Origin: Dipylidium caninum
Lineage: Eukaryota; Platyhelminthes; Cestoda; Cyclophyllidea; Dipylidiidae
Length of the DNA: 64,000 bases
Assembly (NCBI GenBank): GCA_017562135.1
Contig: QEYB01000766.1
Coordinates: 930,001 to 994,000 of the forward strand
Direction: 5' to 3'
Shown: piece after piece, positions 12,865 to 27,800 of the stretch
Numbering within the stretch: the stretch's first letter is position 1
How the letters are laid out: every line of letters begins with the position of its first letter
Program-made: the position numbers and the translations under genes
The notes under the pieces: model-generated
The model's input: only the letters and a program-made list of their open reading frames with translations
What the model was told of the DNA's origin: nothing
The model's database searches: none

Positions 12865-15800
12865 TTTACGAACGTTACCATCAACTGACAAGTGATTTTT
12901 TGAAATATGCTACTCTTAGCAGAAACTAGCAGAGTCACGTAGGTGGGAGCATGTGAACCGATTTATTCTCTTAGACAACAATGAGGAAGATTAATTTCTC
13001 ATTTCTTCGATGCTTTTAAAGCATTTATTCTCCGTTCTTGTAGTGTTTTCGCGAAAGCCATCAAATCGAATTTCACGGAGTGTAACGGTAAATCGCCCTC
13101 GGGGCGAAGAGAAGAGGCGCAGTTTGTGAGTTGTTTGACAGGTGCCGAGGTTAAAATAACTTTAGGGTGCTTTCGATACCTTATGCCGCCAGGATAATAA
13201 TTAAGGAAGGAGAAAAAATTTGAGAGCAACTATTTATCACTGGCACTTACTTATATTGTTCTTATTATTTTCTTTTAATTCAATGGAACGCATGGGCCAA
13301 TGGGGGAGACTAGATAAGTGTACAGTAACGTAGGATGAAACACACCTTTGACCTAAAGTGGAATCAAGTATATTAATTACGATGGCGTTCTTAGTACAGA
13401 ATTGGCTCATCGTATAGTTGGTGGTGAAAAATGAGAGAAAATTATGGGGTGAAGTAGGCGAAAGGAATGGACGCGGAAGGTGGTTGTTTAACACGAGAAA
13501 ATCCGAAGGTCGTACAGTTCATACTTCATTACCTAAATTCCGTGTACAATTAAGTAGGAGAAAGTAAAAGAATACATCCGGTTATGGTCCCCACGGTATT
13601 ACTCAGAAGTTAGAAACAATAGTGACAATCACATTTGCATAAGTTTGGGGAATCGAGGGATTAGGGCTCGATTTCTTTGGGTTCGCAAGCTATCTATCTG
13701 CGAAATTGGATTTTCGACCTCCTATGTTCTGGTTTTACCCTTGGAGACCCATTTGATTCAACATAGTATGCCTTATTCCAAACAAAAATAGAGTCGTGAT
13801 AGAAAGGGGAAGTTTGGAAGTCAATGTGGCCCTTATCTTTGGACCCTATTTTTGTTCTAATAAGTCTAAAACCACGATTATTGTCAACACTTAAAGTAGG
13901 TGAAATTTTCTCCTACACAAAATGCCTTAAAGCTGTCTTTTTCAAGGAAACCAAACACCTTCCGCGCAAGCTTCCAGGTGTCCAATTTACAAATAATTTT
14001 ATTAACTTTCAGCGTCCTTATTCATACGCCGCAAGTGCCGTGTTTTGGAAATATCCTCGTTTGTGTACATTTCACCGCCTCAATACGTTTGCGATTTGAA
14101 AAGTCACACAGAAGTGAAATAGGGTCAGTTTGCCTCTAACTGGACAAGAAAATGAAGAATATCATTACGAGCCATACAGTGCCTTAAGGTGCTGGTTAAT
14201 TTCGTTTGTCTTCTTAGGCGCACAATAATGTGAATGATGAGGGCGGCCTTCTTCTTAATGCTCGGTGTCGCATTTCAAGTAGACGGACGTACGATGAAGC
14301 GCGCATCAAGGGTTTGTGTCCATGTTGTTGTCACTATTTCAGGGCTCTCCTTGTGGCTTTATGATGCCATCAAGAAGTTCTGAAAGCGCAAGGGATTGTC
14401 GGAAACGTAAGGCTTTGCGGATTCAGTACTTAGCTGAAAGCGTCCGCCTTCGGGAGCTGACTGTTCTTAAAATGAGACAGGATGTTGAGAGGGTATGTTC
14501 TTCTATCCAACTTTAAAAGTCTTAGTTGCTGGAAGTTTGTCACGAGATTGACAATGGTGAGTTTCCTCAGAATGTTGCAAGTGAACTTGGCATTCCCTAC
14601 GAGTGAGAGAGCATCTACGCATGCACAATCTTTTGCAACCTCTTGACCTGCATTTTCTGTGCCCTCAACTCAATGTTTTGCTCCAATTGTTTGTGCACAA
14701 TCCTATGTTTGCATTTTACTGTACCACTCGCCCATCTGTATGTGTTGATTAACTTTACATTTATTCTGTGATAATACTCTGTTCATTCCTATCTTGCATT
14801 CGCAATCATTTTTCTGAAAATACTAAGGCGATAAAATATTACTTTAGTTCTTATGGTGAATGCGTTTAGTAATACTGATTGTAACTGGTATTAATGTTTG
14901 AAAGCTTACGCATTCGATTTTTGACATGCATCTGATTTGAGCTATTGTAAATGGAGACGAAACGTTTTTATATTATCCTATACTATTATAATTTCTGAAT
15001 TTATACATTTGAGGCTATTTTTGGCAATTATTTGCCACTTCATTCTTAAGGCAGTAGTAGATTGAAGTGCCTAAAAATGTCCATTAAATACCAATAGTTT
15101 CATTTCACTACAGACATTTTTGAAATCAGTTTCTTTTGATTCTGATACTTTTTTTTTTGCTTTATTCTATTTGATGTTCTCTTGCCGATGCCTGGGGCTT
15201 TTGTATACCGGTCTTTCTACTCTATCACTTGGTGAGTAAATTGATCACCAATTGCCACTAGCACAGTGCCAAAGTTTTATCAATTGAACGCCTCATCTCT
15301 AAATACTAGTTTTATCTTCTGCTTGTTGTGAATCACTCAGAGGACAAAGCTACATTTCTCTAATTGGAAAACAGGCCTTCATCGAAAGTGCGTAGTAATC
15401 GGGTCACGAGTATTGGCGAAAGTGGAGTAATTTCCGACATACTAATTATTGCAAGAAATTTTCAAGGACATATCCAAATTCTATCATAATCATGTTAATC
15501 TAAATAGATATTAGTGCAGCGCAAGCCTTCTTCGCAAACCGAAGTTTTGCAGCATTTTGAGAATATATTCTCGGGGTGGGACATGTGATTCGTGGAGACG
15601 GGAGCGTTATTCGCAAAAACGGTCATTTGGGGGATGAGCTTAACGACTTCTCGGAGGTAATAGTATAATTAAGCGTTATTTTTGTCGCAATTAGCCTAGA
15701 CTACTTGGTCTTTGCCCTTATACACACGCAAGTAAATCCTTTAAAATGTTATTAACCATACTAATAAAATACATCCCGAATTCACAGTCATTGCTGGAGA

Positions 15801-18800
15801 ACAGAGAGTTGCAGCCCAGGAAAGCCCACTTGTTGTTTCTGCCATTTGATTAAATAACTTGAACAAGTAACTTAAAAACCATGCTAGCATGTTAATAACA
15901 TAATTTATTTTCTCATAGTGTAATATGAGTGCAGGAAAGATAATGCGTCGGTCCAGTTCTGCTTTCTCTCCTTTGAAATAATGTTGACGGATGCTCAGCT
16001 CAAAACATTACGTAAACTAGACTACTTTTCAAATTTCCTCTGGACGCAAATATAAACGCGCTACTTAACTGTTAAGAGTAGCGTGATCAGTTTGCATAAA
16101 TACATCTGTTCTTGAGGAGTCTTTTCCTCCTTCCCTTTATTACACTCGTCCCCCGGAAAAAAAACACGCAAGAGTACAAAGTGGGTATAGATCTAAAGGG
16201 CTATCGTAAACCAATTAGTGACCTCTAAACGGATATGGAATTTCCAAAGTTGTGGACGATCTTAGAAGAAATGACGCCACGCGTTATCGGAGAGAAGAGA
16301 CTGGAAATGGTTCGTGTATTTTTCAATTAGGGTACCAACTGGTCTGTCGACCAATTGTCTATTGACAGTGGTTACGTTCGTGATGCACATAGCCATTTCT
16401 TGCCGTCTTTCTGCACATTGCAAGTTAAACACAAGGTTTGGATGCTACTATATAATTGTGTAAGTTTAGGCTGGCATTAGTTATGGGTGCGAATCGTTCA
16501 CGATTTGAATCGTAGGCAATGTCTCCTTCCACACCGCGTATATCAACATTCAAGCGCCAACTGCCAGCGATTTCGTATGCAGAAGGTCGCAATGGGAGCT
16601 GAAACAAAAGTCAACTACTATAGCAGATAAGCAATCAACGGAAGTGCGCTATCGCCGCGAATAATTGTTAAGAAAGCAGCAATAAGAGGTGAACCAGCGA
16701 ACTTATTGGCTAAGAAATGCAGAAGAAATCGATTGTCGAGCAAGGTAACAAGAATGTAAGAGTTAATAGTTAGTTCATTAGAAGATATGGTTTAATGGAG
16801 CTACTTAAGTTTATATAAAACAGAGAAAAATCCAATTACGAGTACCTTGGGTCGCGAGGGTTACATTACAAAGCGGTAAGAACCTATTGGGGTGCAGTTA
16901 ACTCGACGTAACAAAAGTGGGTATAGATCGTTTTCGAATAGTAACCTTATATCAGAATAATGGAGGTTTTCAGAGATTCTCTTAACTGTTGATTTTTGCC
17001 AAAACTTGCGTTGGTACTGCTGCGAAGGTTAGAGATCGAATCGAAAGGGTTGGACAATGATTTGCGTGCAGGCGTATCCAAGGAAACAAAAAGACTTGCA
17101 GAAATGAATGACTATGACGACACAGACTCTAAAAACAGAGGGTTGTAAAATCGCGCCCCGCAGGATCAATCCACCAAATAGTTAATTGACAAATATGTGG
17201 GGATCACACTTACCTCAGTGAATTAATTAAAAGCGATTTGCGTATTTTAATATGCAGTATATTAGATTGCTTGTTTTATTTCACTGGAAATGGTGACATG
17301 CATTTGTAAAACGCCTATTTTTGGAACCGGATGCATCGTGTTTTCGGAAGAAGTACCAACTCAAAGAAAGCGCCACCGAGTCTTACGGATGCAGCGTCCA
17401 ATGTATGTTATTTTTTATTCATATTTTTTTGCGCAAGATTGATTCTCGAATAGAAACCCTGGATAAGAGCATCGGCTTGAAGCGTGCCGAAATAGCGAAA
17501 CTCCAGCAACAGATGAAACCGTTACGTGAAGGTCCTGCAAAAAATAACCTTAAAAGACAAGCCTTGACTAAATTGAAGCAATTGAAGGTTCTGGAGTCGC
17601 AAAGGGAGGCATTGTCGTCCCAGAGTTTTAATATGGCTCAGGCTAGCTACGCCATCCAGAATATGAAGGATACCCAAACCACTATCGCCGCCATGAAAGT
17701 TGGAGTTAAAGAATTCAAAAAGGAGACCAAAAATATCAAGTTGGACGACGTGGAGGTTGTGTTTCCCTCTTGAATAACTTTTTTTTGCGTTGAGTTATAT
17801 GACTCTTTTTGCAGGACTTGCAAGACGATCTCGCTGACATGCTGGAACTTAATGATGAGTTCGGAGAAGCTCTTGGGCGTTCGGTCATGCCGAATGCTAT
17901 CGATGAGGCGGATCTAGATGCAGAGTTAGAGGCTCTTGGAGCTGAAGCCGATCTCGACGGTTATCTGGATGCTGATACGGCGCCATCCGTCCCCAGTGCT
18001 GATATTGGCTCTACCGTCACCCCAAGTGCTCCGAACGCCGCAAATAGTGTATGTTCTCTTTTCTTCTGACCATCTGCACACACCCCCGTTCTTTCTCTGT
18101 TTTTCGTAACCTGTCCACCTTACCAAAAATATGGTGACCCCCCCAGTTAGAGGTTAAACTGAAGAACACAGTTTTCAGCCAAGTTTCGCGTGGAGACATG
18201 TGAAGTCCCACTACATCGCCCCTCAATTTTCTCGAACCAACTACACTGTTGAATCTCACCATAATCTGCTTTTTAGGGCAATGTCCCCCTGGACGAATTT
18301 GGACTTCCTCAGATTTGAAGCCCTGCGATAGTTTCTTATGCTCCCAAACATTACCCAAGACTAACCACCTGTACTGTCTTACAAAGTTGTTTTTTTTCTT
18401 TATTTTCTGAATTTAATATATTGCAAGTCCCCGAGAGACCCGAACGCGCCGACAGTTAATATACGTAGACGCTGTTTTGGCTTCTAAATTCTTTTGGGAG
18501 TAGATCATGAAAGTTATTTCGAAAGAAATTGCGTGTTGTCGCTTGCGGTGTCACGTGCAAGTATTCAAACAATAAACCCTGGGGATCTTGCTTGCAGATG
18601 CCGTATGTGAGAATGGGGATGCGCAGAGGGAGGGAAGTGGTTCTATGAATATCAGTCTTTACGAAGTGGGAATCTACATGTTATTTTTAACAATTAAGTT
18701 AGTGTGAGTCATGATCTTTGAAGCCCCAGTATTTCTTCATTGCTTTGAAGAAGGCGGTTTGTCCATCCCCCCATGGAAGTGGCTACAGGCGTGCTTAAGA

Positions 18801-21800
18801 AAAAACAGCAACATACCCTTATTACTCGAGGAATCGGCTTGAAAAATGGTTTGCCAAACTCCTCTTCTCTCTTGAGACGTTTCTCTTTAGCACGATTCAT
18901 AAAGTTTAAAGCCCACAAGCAGGCAGGAAACACCGCAATACTAACGGTGAACCAGAAAACCTTAGATTCTGAAAGGTTTTATTTGTGTAGGAGACTCACT
19001 TGTACTAATAACTTCATGTTTATGGAATTGAAGACTATAGGAACGCTGAGTTGAGCAGCAATGGAGAGTAATTTACTCATGCTAACGGCGGGAAAGCAAC
19101 CCACACAGCCGCCTGATAGGTGCCGCGAGATGATAAGAGCTGAAACAATAAAACAATATAAACCAACTGTACAGGTGTGAGAAAGTTCCTAAAAGCTATT
19201 TATGTTTTTAAAGCATGTAAGCATGCAGTCCCGGTCCAAAATTCTGTGACCACACCAAAAATTGCTTAAATTTATGGAAGTAAAGTCGCGATTGTAGTTA
19301 GTTCGCCACAACCGCACCATTAATCATACTTAGTGCCTACGTTTTGTGAAGTCCACATCCTTTTCTCAGCGACTGGGCGCTGGTTCTCAAAGTATCTTAA
19401 TTTAGACGGCCAAAATCTACATATTTTTCACACAGACCTGTGCACTAAATATAGTTCCAGCTTCATTACACTTCCGTAAAAGTTCGCGATATACATCCTG
19501 TTACCCACATTCTTGCATGGGATAAGTTTGATTGCGAAGACGAAACTATTTCTGTTTTAATTATTTTGTCTTGTTGCGCTATTTAATCTCGCGCGTGCCT
19601 TTTGTCATTGGTTAAAGCAATGCCCCTCCCTGAGCCCGTTCCGTTTGTTGATTGCAAAGTTGACAAGTCACAGAGAGCACGTATTAATAATCTAGAGGAA
19701 CTCAACAATTTGACTAAACATGTAATTGACCGGTTGGCGTCTGCCAAGATGTACACCGGCGTGGGTCTAGTTCAAAGTGAGCTTTTTAAGGTAAGTAGGA
19801 AAATTCTCATCGCTTACCGATATAGATTTGTCCTGACGCGTTAAGGTTTATTCAAGCGCACCGTCTTCACCCAAATGCTATACCAGCCATCCGTGACCAT
19901 CATAAATTAATCCTCCACGCCAATGCTCTTCTTTGGGGCTACGCCGTTTCCACGCCAATATTAACGCTGGAGGACATGAACAACTTATTGAAGGTTTGTC
20001 TTTTTTGTGCCTTAGTGTGCCAGCTGGAGTTTAGGGACTTTGCCAGAACTCTGGGTCCTGTATTTAATCTTCCAGCTGCTCTGGAACTCTGTGGTGTTTC
20101 AGTTGTCCATCAACCTGTGATTGATGCCTTTATGGCCGAAGATGAAACAAGCGTTTTCAGACCTTCCAAGCATGTTATTTTTGATGAGTTAAATGCCTGT
20201 ATTTGCAAAAATCGACATGAAGCCCCATCCACCGGCCCTCATTCTTTGGCTCGTTGGTGGGAAGCAGTCTTTACCCGTCATCTACTTCTCTATTTCGGTG
20301 ATCCGTGTTTAACCAGTGACGCGGGAATTTTCGATCCAAATGATTTTAATTTCTCGTTTTTGGGCCCTTATGGAATTCGAATCAAAGCATTCTCAAAATT
20401 ACTTGAGGTATTGGGGCGTAGTGAACGAATTATCGTATTCATTTGTAAAACCTTCTATTGTTGCATTTGTAAACCGCTTATTTTCTGAAATGTGGTTGAA
20501 TTCGATTTTAGTCGATCATGAAAGCGATGTCTCCAAACGCCTTATCTACAGCCTTTAGAAATGCAGAATCTATGATAGAACGTAGCGTGAACAGTATTTT
20601 TTTAACATTTTCGGACAATGTCACATCAGACCGCGCTCTTGGTAAATTGTTGTTTTTTGTAATTTACCTAAAGTTATCCTTCAATTAGTGCGATAAATCA
20701 CGGGTGTAGTTAGTTTGAAATTTGAAGCAGCATTCTGCGATTAATTTGTGGGATTCCAAGTTTATTTGCTGGTTTCTCATTTTTTATATGAGCGCTTATT
20801 GGTGCAATTTCTGGGCAAATTGAAGTTATTATGCAGAAAACTTGAATGAAGTAATAACTACCTCCTTTTTCCCCTTTAAGCAAAGTTGCGGACCCAGAAG
20901 CCGAAGGCAGCACTTCGAAATTTAGCTTGTAATTGTCGAAGCCTCCATAGTAATCTTTTGACCTGGGCAGAAAAAAATAATTTGCGGTGGCGTACCCATT
21001 ATCTAGATACCCTCTTCACTTTTGCAGACTATCTTGATGGCGTGGCCAGAAAAGGAGTAAGTCTTATTAAATGAATTTTTTCAGACTCTTTTGCCCTGCT
21101 CTTTTTACTAGCCCCTCAAATCTATTCTGCACTTGGTGCTCACGTACTCCAATTCGGAAGCCTTCTGCCCTGATCTGATCCCGTCCAAATTACGCGAGGG
21201 CATTATTGACTTAGTTCCTCCTGGTGAGCAAATGCCTCCCAATTATTGAGCCTTACTATAGTCGATGGAGGAAACGTAATACTTAGTTAACGTGTATCAT
21301 GCATTTAAATGTCCGAGATATTAACATTTTTGTCTGTCTTATTGTCTCGGCTGCAGACCCACCAATAATTGATTTAGTTGCGGAAGATGAATTGGTTGAC
21401 CAGGGGGGCAGAGACCAAGAGGAACCGGAAGCGCTGGACGATATTGTCAAATGCTTTAACGAGTTTAGTTGAAAATTTTTCGAGGTCTGCCAGGGAAGAA
21501 ACATTAACCGTACAAATACCTTGGCAGTGTTTAGCAGACTTTGAGAAGCAACTTCAAATCTCTAGTGGCAACACCCTTCTTACTTTACTTGCTGATGCTT
21601 CTACTGAGGAACTTAAGTCACCGAAGCCGAAGGTATGATTAGTTTACGTATATTTTCAACATTTTTCGGTCTAATACTTTTATGTGGAGCTCTCTTTATC
21701 AATTTTCTTTTTGAACTTCGTTCTTGTATCATAGTGTCTGTGCATTGATGGGCCAACAAAAAGCGTTACATCGCGGGAGCAGCAGTCAAAGGAAGAAGAA

Positions 21801-24800
21801 TCTTCCTTACTGGAAGTAAAGGAGTTATTGAATGTTCCTCGTCTTCGGGATTTTCTTCGTCATATCACCTATCTGAAGGAGCGTTCGGCCGAGGTGCTAG
21901 TACTATGAATAACTTTTCTATTTGTGGCCTACTTTTAATATATACACATCAATCTTATAGACTTTGATGAAGGTTGTCGTCCAGAATTTGGGTACTCCAC
22001 ACTCTTTGAGTGTTTTACAGGCAGTACAATGCATTCTTACTGATGCCTATGTCTCCACAGCTAGAAGCTATTTTTTTATTCAGTGAGTTTCCTTTTTTGG
22101 TTTCTTCTTTTCATCATACAGCCTCCCAGTTTATGGTTATTGTCCATCTAAATCCGGTTAATTTTTTCGTAATTTTCCCGAGGCGGATTACAAGCTGGGG
22201 TCGGCTGATAGGTGGTCTTTTCTGGGAAATATTACTGCGTCATTGCATGTAGCCATGATGCAATGCTCATCCCCCTCCTTATCAAATGCTTATTTGTGCA
22301 TACTTTTACTGCGTTGAGATCTTTTCGGTCATCTCATTTTTATTAAGCGTAGCCGGTTCTGAATAGTAGTTCATCGGAATTTAAGTACATGGATCGAAAT
22401 AATGTACCCGTTTTTTAGTCCTCAAGAATACAGTTTTTTGAGACTCGAAAAAACGGACAATCTGATGACCTCTACGTTGTCCACTCGTCGTTCCGCTGTA
22501 TTACGTCTGATCGCGATGTGTCCAGTCCTTGAGGATCCCGAAAAGTGGTGTCTCTGGTGTCACCCTCCTTTTTCCCTCGCCTCCCACTGGGGCCCTTTCG
22601 ATGAGTTTCTTGCCGAGGTTGCTAGTGACACTAACTGTACGTTTTTTTACCTTATAACCTTGAAACATTCACCTTTGCTGATAGAACCAGAACCCTACGT
22701 AATTTTTTGTCCACTTTAGTCTGCGAGAAATTCAATTGTGCTGTCGTCAAATTGGCCAACAGTGGGTACATTCGCTTAAGTACCAATGGAACCCCGAGCG
22801 ACCTTGACACCATCTTATCAGAATGCCTGTCGGCTGTGGACATATGTCCGGGGTCCGCTGCGGCTCGTAAACTCTGCGATTTGTTGATTGGATCAACACT
22901 TCTTGTGAATCGTTTCATTCCTCTTGCAGACTGTGTCAGCATACTCAGTGGCAAATTGCAATCCTTCCCATGTGAGTCATTTTGAACTAGCATATTGCCT
23001 CAATACTTTTATACTTTTACCTTCGTCTATTTTACTTAGTTCAAGTCGCTTGGATACGTCTTGTTCGTTTTATAATCCTCAAGGCCCCCTTACAATTTCT
23101 CGGTGTTTTATTTTCCAAGGTAATGCTTTTTCCTCATGAAGTAGCAATTTTCTTCAGCTTGCCTAAGTATAGACGCAATTCGATATCCTTTTGTAGTTTA
23201 CTTCTAACACCAAAAAGTGTTAAATTGTATGCATTTTTTGTGGATTGTGGCAAATATATTTAAAATTACTACTCTGCCCTTTTTTACCTCCCCTAGGTTC
23301 TCCATCCTGCATTTAAAAAAATTTCATTTTCATTGGAGAAAGGGGAGGGTCTTGAGAATCTCTTAGATTTCACAATAGAAGCACAGGAGCGGAACCAAAT
23401 TGTTACCGGAATTGGGGTTATCGGTAGCCAACTTGGTTGGTCAAAATGGACTGAAATATTCAGAAGGAACCGTCTGTCGTCCAATGAATGTACGGATAGT
23501 GAATCGACTTACTCGAGCTCTGTGAGTTTTAATTATTCTGGACGAGGTGAGACGAAACATCAATTTGTACCTATAAATTTTTTAAAATACATTTTATAAG
23601 GATCGCGTCACCTCGGACTTCCTTATGTGTTCCCAAAAAACAACACTGGATGGAATATCTGAAAGTCCTCCGCGAGATATTTCACGAGATGAAATTTCCT
23701 CGAAGGACAAATCTATTTCTGATGAAGAGTTTACAGACCGTCGCCAGTTTATAGAAACTTTAAGAAAGAAGGAATTTGGAATCGGTGTCGATTTGAGTGT
23801 CGAAGCCTCCGAGCTCCTTCGTGTAAGATGTTACCAGTTTATACATAAAATGTATTAGTTTTGAAGTCATGGGGACCAAATTTTTATTTATCTGGTAATT
23901 TGTTTTGGGAAGTTACACTTTAACAATTTCAATGGCAACCTTTCATGCCTTTAATCTGCCGTGGTAAGTTTAAAAATACTAGAAAAGCGACCATACCAGT
24001 GAAATTAACAATTCGCAAACCTTTGCTGAACTTGACAAAAGTCAGTGGTCCCACACTAATCTGCTTTCTTCTTCCTTTTGTTATATTTAGCTTTATAATA
24101 CTTTATGGCTTTATTTAACATAGTCCTTAAAAAAATCTTCACCTAATTATCCCGAGTGAAGTGTTGTAAAGTCAACTAATTCAACTGTAAAAATTCCAAT
24201 GGCTGTGTTCTAGTAATGATTTATCCATCTTTTTTCCTTCTGCTTTGGTGAGAAATACAAAATAATCCCTGTTCGGCGTCGAATTAGTTTGATTCGACTG
24301 ATAGAATGACTTTTCTTACGTTGTTCTCGAATTCACCAGTTTGTGTTTGGGCACAGTCAATAGTTTTGTGCGCACAATTCTCATTAAATGAAGATGTTGT
24401 ACGCGTTTCCGCATAGTCGGTGCCGACACTGTGTTCTGGAAGTTGTTGACATTATACTTGGGTGTGAACACATATTTGAATAAGGAAACACCTTGATAAA
24501 ATCCTATGGTAACCGTTACAGCGCCTCGAAGGCCGTCTTTGCCGGAGCTTGGACCATCTCTCCCGTGAGTTGTACGGTCAACCAAGCCATTTCATGCTTG
24601 AGCTCATCCAGAATGCTGACGATAACACTTATGCGCCGGACGACACGCCATGTATAAAATTTTTTCTCTCCCTTAACACTCTAACGGTGTGTAACAACGA
24701 GGCTGTCGGCTTTTCCACCACCGACATTTCTGCCCTCTGCAACATCGGTGTAAGTACAAAAATTGGTCATCGCGATGATAAGACTGGTGAGTTTATCTTT

Positions 24801-27800
24801 TCTTTGATCCAATGTTTTGATTGTTTAGTAAAATGTATTGTATCATTCTACTTATTAGCGAGGGCTTCATGAGACACAGACGTCTTGAGATAGAAATATT
24901 ATTTCCTGCATGTAAAAGGATTGACTAATTCACCGGCTCGGTGAGACTGGCAAAATTATTTGCTATTAAAATGAGGTCGGCATCATCGAAGATGGGAAGT
25001 CTATTTATTTATGCCAACAGCATAAGTGCAACCTAGTGTTACTAGCTTTTTCCTTGCTATACCATGCTAAAACAAGAATCACTCGGTAACTTCCCACTAC
25101 GAGCTTTTTGTAATTTCTTCTAGAATACTAAATTTTAGACTCTTTTTGCTGCTACGTTTGTGCATGAAGATTACCTGAGAAACAGTGCCATACAAAATTT
25201 TAAACGAGGATAACTTAAATCTCCATTTTCGATTCTTTGCCACCTTAATTTCACTTATCCGCTTTCATAGAACGAGAATCAGTCTCATCTAACCCGTAGA
25301 TTGTCGCTTTTCGTCTCATTATCATGTACACCTCTGTGACGAGTAACAACAATATTAAGTATATTGCTACCGCGTTTTGGACCATGTGTGAGGTTGGAGT
25401 AATTGCCGAATATCGACACAAGTTGATCTGTCAAGAATTTCCCATAGTTAAGCTGTCTGCATGGGAACCTACTATGATTTCTTTGCTTAGCAGCTACTCG
25501 CAGTAGACTTATTGGTCTGCTGCTGTAATCATATCGAGAAAGAAGTTTACTTCGTCTTTGATTCTTTTAATGGCATGATCATAATGCTCATCTGCATTCA
25601 TAAAATCCCAGCTGAATGGAACTTTCCTCTAAATCTTTCACGTTTCGTAGTACCCTCTAAAATATTCGACAGTGAAATCTTATCTTCTAGATGTATCAGG
25701 CAAGCAATTCTTTCTTAATTGTTAGGCCGTAAAGGCATCGGTTTTAAGTCGGTTTTCGCAATATCCGACGCTCCCGAGGTACACTCCAACGGATTTCACG
25801 TGCGTTTTCGTCGTGACCGCAGCTCAGATGATAGTTCCGCCTCAATACTTGCTCCCGAGTGGATCATCGCGCCATGCTGTGAGTTTGAGAGGGAATGGAG
25901 GACAGTCTTCAGATTTCCGCTTTGTCCTTCCACTTGCGGATCCTCGGCGAGCGCTGAATCCATCCTGGAATTTGCTCGACACCTCCTCACTCACCACATT
26001 ATTCTCTTCCTTCGACGCATAAATCGCATCGTGTTTCAGACCACTTTGGTAAGTGGCATTTTCTTCCTTTCGTCTTGATTTTTGAGTATTTTTCTCATCT
26101 TCCGATTCCTTATAGCATCTTCCTGTTCCTTTCGATTTGCAATTGGAGAGGGAGAGTCGGCTGCTGTTTACATCGGACGATGCTGACTCCTCAGTCCTCA
26201 AACTCTTGACTGTAATGGAAGCGCGTGATAACTCTCGATTGTCTAAGACGTGGCTTCTTTTTCAACAACGCATTTCTGTCGATGCAGAAAAGTTACAAAG
26301 ACTTGTAGAAACTTCGTCTAAATCCTCGGTACATTTTATTCCTATGATAATTGGTCCTCATGTAACTATTATTGTGGAAGTATATTTCTTTAGATCATCC
26401 CACGTCAAACCAGCATCACAATTGCGTTACCCCTCTTAAGTGAGGACTCACTTCCAACTTTTCCGATCTACGCATTTCTCCCCGTTCGACGTGCGGCATT
26501 CCACTTTTTGCTTAATGGTGAGATTCGTCTCTCCCTCCTTTGTGGTCTCCTTGTATATTCCTTGTGCTTACTGTTTCCCATTTTCAACTTGAAGCCGACT
26601 TTGATTTGACCTCTTCACGGGAAGATATTGACGAAAGCAGCGTGTGGAATCAGTTTCTGGTCAACCGACTTGCAACCGTTTTCGAGAGTTTCATAGATAG
26701 CGTAATTAAAGTAAGTTAGAATTATGATATTTATTCTTCCCACAGATGTCAAATTTCGACGGGATTCCATTGTCCCAACGTGAAATTTTGGGACTAATTC
26801 TTGAGTGTCTTCCCATAAGTAACCGCGGAAGCGCTTCAGCGACGGGTATATTCGCTTGTTTAGAGGAACAGATACGTGAGAGGTTATCCAAACGCCCTTG
26901 GTTACCTGTTTTGAACGGAATTCGATTTTCATTTCCAAATAAGGTGCTTCTAACCTCACAAAATTCTCTCCAGGTCAGTGAGTACAATCGGTTTAATTCA
27001 CGGAACGTTAACACAAAAGCCGTATATTGGCGCAGAGGTATTTGTGTAATCTTCTTTTTTGAGTGGATCTCCCGGCAACTGTTGTTGGCCTCAAATTGAA
27101 TGAATAGCCTTGCGATATGTAAAGTTACTTATTCAGGCCTTTCTAATTGCTGTCTGAGCTGAAAGGGCCGACAACGTAGATGACTAAAAGTCACACACTA
27201 ACTGCAGCCACTAATAACCCCTATTTTTTTCCCTCTACGGGGGATCAGTCCCCCAAAGTTTGAGTGATATTAATTGTGTTGGTGACAATCGTTCACTCGC
27301 CCGTTTGCACGCTTGCTACCCTGTTAGTTGTCAGTAGAAGAGTGATTATGGAGGTTATGTGAAGCGATAGTATAAAATCTAGTGATATGATAATAAAGAT
27401 TCAGACTTGTGAAGTGACACCCTTTAATAAATGTCTATCCATTCGAGACTATCTTGGTCATAAGGTGTCACCAATTTCTCTTGTCATCCTCTCTCCTTTT
27501 CGACGTCTAGTCTGTCCTCATTTATGCTTACTTCGATACGCTGTGTACCTTATAGCGCGCTGTTAGCTGCCCTCTTTGTGTCAGGTTACCGGCCCTCGAC
27601 AGAGCATAATTTTGGACTTCTTGTCGTATACACTTTTTTATGTTTGAAATTCTACTACAGTTCTCTGCTGCAAATCCATGAATGGGCAACTAATTACAGT
27701 GCCATACTTTTGAATCCAACCTCTTATTCAAGGAATTTTGCTGCGTACTAAACCATCTACTGCTAGTTCGTTTTATCTTGCCACATGAATGTTTGTTGTT